DNA of 64,000 bases from Cristatella mucedo (taxonomy: Eukaryota; Bryozoa; Phylactolaemata; Cristatellidae), in the NCBI GenBank assembly GCA_009760855.2, contig WPIO01000199.1, forward strand, positions 64,001 through 128,000, in the 5' to 3' direction. Positions 61,001 through 64,000 of this stretch are shown in pieces. The translations under genes and the position numbers were made by a program. The first letter of the stretch is position 1. The number at the start of each line of letters is the position of its first letter. Under the pieces are notes generated by a model. The model worked only from the letters and a program-made list of their open reading frames with translations. It was not told the origin of the DNA and ran no database searches.

Positions 61001-61529
61001 TGTATATTCCCATGCCAGTATAGAGATCGGCAAATAGAATATCTGACCAGGAGTTTTTGTAGGCTCGAGCTGGATTGACGAGGCTCCCAACAAGCTCTGA
61101 CCAACCGTTTGAGGCTTGGTGTTTTCACAGTTGAAAAGTTTTCGTAATTAACAGGAGCCTGCTTGTCGACATTGCTGGCTACTGCTTATTCTCTAATTTC
61201 AATCAAGCTACAAGGGTAGGCTATCCAGAATCACAGAACGGCAGTTACATTATTAGGGGCTGATGCTTCATTAATGACTATACTCGGACGCATATAAGAG
61301 CCAGTTATATGACCAAGTTTCTCTTTTCTGTTAACTGGTAAGGCTGTAGCACTTTATCAAAATCATGGGTCAGGGCAGATTGACATCAGGGGTCAAGGAT
61401 TAATTATGTTGAATATATTGGAGACCTTTTATGATGGGAATAGTTACCGTTTTTCCAAGTAATTTCGTCTAAAAGATTAGGTTAAATTCATCAGTTTTAG
61501 ATTTAAAGTCAATCGAATCATTTGTCCAG
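58041..61529. other. Intergenic sequence, nothing firm
   Basis: No LINE, SINE or convincing exon was found. The plus-strand frames near 59151-59363 and 59657-59899 are open for 70-80 codons but have no splice or homology support. A donor-like gtaagt lies near 58891 on the minus strand. Confidence 0.35.
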
Positions 61530-61650
61530 GTTTTGATAAAGGGGCTCAGGTGCCTTCGGTGACCGAGGTGATTGTTTCGAACATGTACCATAATTAAAAC
61601 ACCTGGATGGAGATTAAGTTTTCCTATTGCTCTATATCAAGAGTATTTTT
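61530..61650 (+). mobile_element. Very diverged family 2 SINE
   Basis: It has ggggctcaggtgccttcggt, then acacctggatggagattaag with a degraded terminal part (tattgctctatatcaagagt). The order and spacing follow family 2, but the promoter boxes are gone. Confidence 0.5.
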
Positions 61651-62589
61651 TATTTAATTATAATTTATAATTATATTTTAATTGTACTTATAATTTATAC
61701 TTATATTTTTAATTTACTTATATCCTAGATTCCGTGTAGATAGTTGGTATCAATGCGGTCCATCCTAAAGCTTTCTAGGCACTTTGCATTTGAAGCAAAC
61801 AAAGCACGATTGAATGTGATTGCTGACCGCCTGCAAGTATAGAAATTTTGGAAGCGATGACATTGACGACTCTAAAATGTTGTTACTCCTAATGGGCTTC
61901 TGTGGCGATTTTACACTTTCAATGTTTTATTTGCCCATGAAACAGAGGAAAGTGGTGGTGCTCTATTACAACGGGCACTGCCAACCACAGACCTAATTAG
62001 GTAAGAGAAAAATTATTTCGGAGCCACCTGTGGAGCCTCGGGACATGCCGATGCTGCCACTTCAGATTAGGTACAACCTGATCGACCAATATTTCATGGC
62101 TATAAACAATGAGTTACAAGCTTTTAAATAGCTTGAGCACGCCTTACTATAATTGGCAGAGGCAAACCATGTAAGGGTTATTTCACTGGAATGCAATAAA
62201 AGACTAGAATCAAAGGTTAATACTTTACCACAAAACAGGAGAGGATGGAGAATTCAGATTGAAATAGTTTCACTGCAGTTATTCGTGGCTTTCTGTCCAA
62301 TCATAAGCCAGAAACTATGAGCGGCTTGCTCCTGCACCGATAGAGAACTGTGCTAGAATCGGATGCTGAATGACTTTGAATTTCCAGACATTTAGGTCAT
62401 GTCAACAAATTAAGGACAAACTGCGACTACAGTAAGTAAGTAAAGGACAGCGAGACATGGCTGAAAAAGAGGCGTACTGGACTTGGAGCATAGTAACCAA
62501 GTGAGGTATAACGATGGCATTTTGCATGAGTAACAGTATGTCTTTTTTGAAAATCTGTGACATTCAATCACTTCTGACCCATTTGGAAA

Positions 62590-62860
62590 GGCAGTTCTAA
62601 CTCTCCAACTGCCGACTATGGCACATCTTTTTCAGAGGTCGTGAACTGCTACTTCTATGCTACAAACTACCTCAACTGCTCTCCTGACTCTGCTATGCTT
62701 TCCACTTTCTCTTTGTTGCATGAGACAAAGTCTGTTTGCCACCGAATGCGTACCGACAGCCGCTTAGGCTGTGAGTGGGCTATACAAAACTCTCCTGCGT
62801 AAAACCCACATGGTCTTTATGACTTTGTGGAGTTACTGATGGAGATACATTACAATTATT
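62590..62860 (+). mobile_element. L2 family B 3' end
   Basis: It contains caactgccgactatggcaca, ccgaatgcgtaccgacagcc and gttactgatggagatacatt, the family B terminus in good condition. It is heavily 5' truncated. Confidence 0.8.
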
Positions 62861-64000
62861 GGTTTTTAGTAAATATATGGCAATATCAAATCCTTATATC
62901 GCTCTTGCCTAAATTTGATCTTCAATGCAGCTTGGTCAATTTGCTAAACTAATTAAAATTAGAAAATTCGGAAAAATGATTGTTTTCCCAACTCCTGAAG
63001 CCTAAGCCGTTGGGAAATATCATTCACTGCCACGGACGCCACTTTAATTCCAAAACTTAAGGTGTAGTTCATATCAGTAAAAGTACAATTAACCAGCTGT
63101 ATCCTACTGAGTGATTTGCACGGTATGAAAATAAATTATAATAACAATTTATGCAAGTTTTCTTTTTACCAGAAACGAGTGGTACTTTGAAGTTTCGGCT
63201 CGGCCCATGCTAGAATTTATAGCTAGTAGCCCTGACGCAGGTATATGGCCCTCTGAGATCTCCGGCCGTTGTGTCTTTGACAGCTTTGTGGTAACACCCA
63301 TGAGCAGTAATATAACTGGAAATGCGTCGGGTAAATTAGCCAAGCTGAAATAGTGGAACCGAGAAAAATGATAAGTCAGTCAGCCGACAGCATCCATCAA
63401 TAAAGGTACTCACTATTATCACATTTCATAATTCATTTTCAGTAAGCATATGCTAATGCTGCATGCCACGGGGCCTGATAAGAGTTTCAAGACTCGCTTT
63501 TAATGGTGCCGATGTGAGCAGGTGAACTGAAGAAATCTGAGCCAAGCAGGAGGTGAGACTTTGTCACTTCCACGTGCCACTTCACGACGAGGCTTCTGCT
63601 CGGTAAATTCTCTCATTTACATCGCAAAATACTTGCTTTCATGCTTCCACTTTCCTTGACTTCCCAGGTTCTGACTTTTCTGAGAGCTCTCACGGTCAGA
63701 CGATCGCTGCTGGCTAGAATCTGGCACGGTCTTTCAGAATGAACGATTAACGAAGTTACTCTAATGCACGGTTGTCCGTGGCCGGAAAAAACTGGGTAGC
63801 TATGCTGGTTGAGTTAGCCAGCTCACCTAAGGGGAAGGACACTAATTTTAGGTTGCTAAAAAATGGCTGCAAGCAGGCTGCCAATCGGTGCTCAGCGGTT
63901 TTTTCGCAAAAGAAAAACTAGACAACCAACTAACCACTGCGACTACCGGCATGCTTGCGTTGAATGAGGCATCTGGGAATCCTTCAACTGGGAATCAGGC
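62861..64000. other. Unassigned sequence to the window end
   Basis: The region near 63530-63960 is somewhat more GC-balanced than the window average, but I see no frame, splice pair or repeat signature that I can support. Confidence 0.35.

Overview
This window is animal-type nuclear DNA. It is AT-rich and intron-dominated, and it holds long dinucleotide microsatellites, degenerate L2-clade non-LTR retrotransposons and tRNA-derived SINEs. L2 tails ending in (ATT)n together with SINEs that share that tail are usual in aquatic invertebrates and lower vertebrates. I cannot name the species. No prokaryotic gene organisation, tRNA, rRNA or CRISPR array was seen.

The main content is one minus-strand gene that I infer from splice signals, reading phase and exon repetition. 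It runs from about 55.2 kb down to 1.72 kb. Its core is nine mutually similar exons (6.8, 8.9, 16.7, 20.6, 26.5, 33.6, 42.6, 48.4 and 51.2 kb). Each is bounded by a consensus acceptor and a GT donor, each starts by completing an Asp codon, each ends one base into a Gly codon (phase 1-1), and each encodes an Ala-rich module of 29-47 residues. The module consensus starts D-R-R-A-T-E-N-S-V, continues through two or three Ala blocks punctuated by V/L/I about every 11 residues, and ends with G-(G/E)-R-A.

Upstream in the transcript lie a GC-rich first-exon candidate with a good Met context (55.2 kb), an optional 48-nt exon (54.45 kb) and an exon encoding a transmembrane helix followed by Lys-Lys-Lys (53.9 kb). 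Downstream lie a polar 162-nt exon (4.2 kb) and a terminal exon with one or two hydrophobic segments (1.7-2.2 kb). Every junction is phase 1, so any subset of these exons can be joined in frame. If all are used, the coding length is 1,944 nt, a multiple of three (647 residues plus stop). I recognise no named family. The nine modules are strongly supported, while the two ends are weaker.

The introns are a graveyard of two L2-like LINE families, both truncated and frameshifted. Family A has a 3' end with an alternating tgc/cat-rich block, a gcgcctagagagagatt motif and (ATT)n. Family B has a 3' end reading gttactgacggagatacattaca. Two SINE families are also present, including a SINE nested in a LINE and a LINE 3' end nested inverted in another LINE. 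Family B at 23.3-24.8 kb keeps a readable reverse transcriptase with a YADD active site. From 55.5 to 64 kb only repeats and unassigned sequence were seen, apart from a small possible divergent ORF at 55.4 kb.
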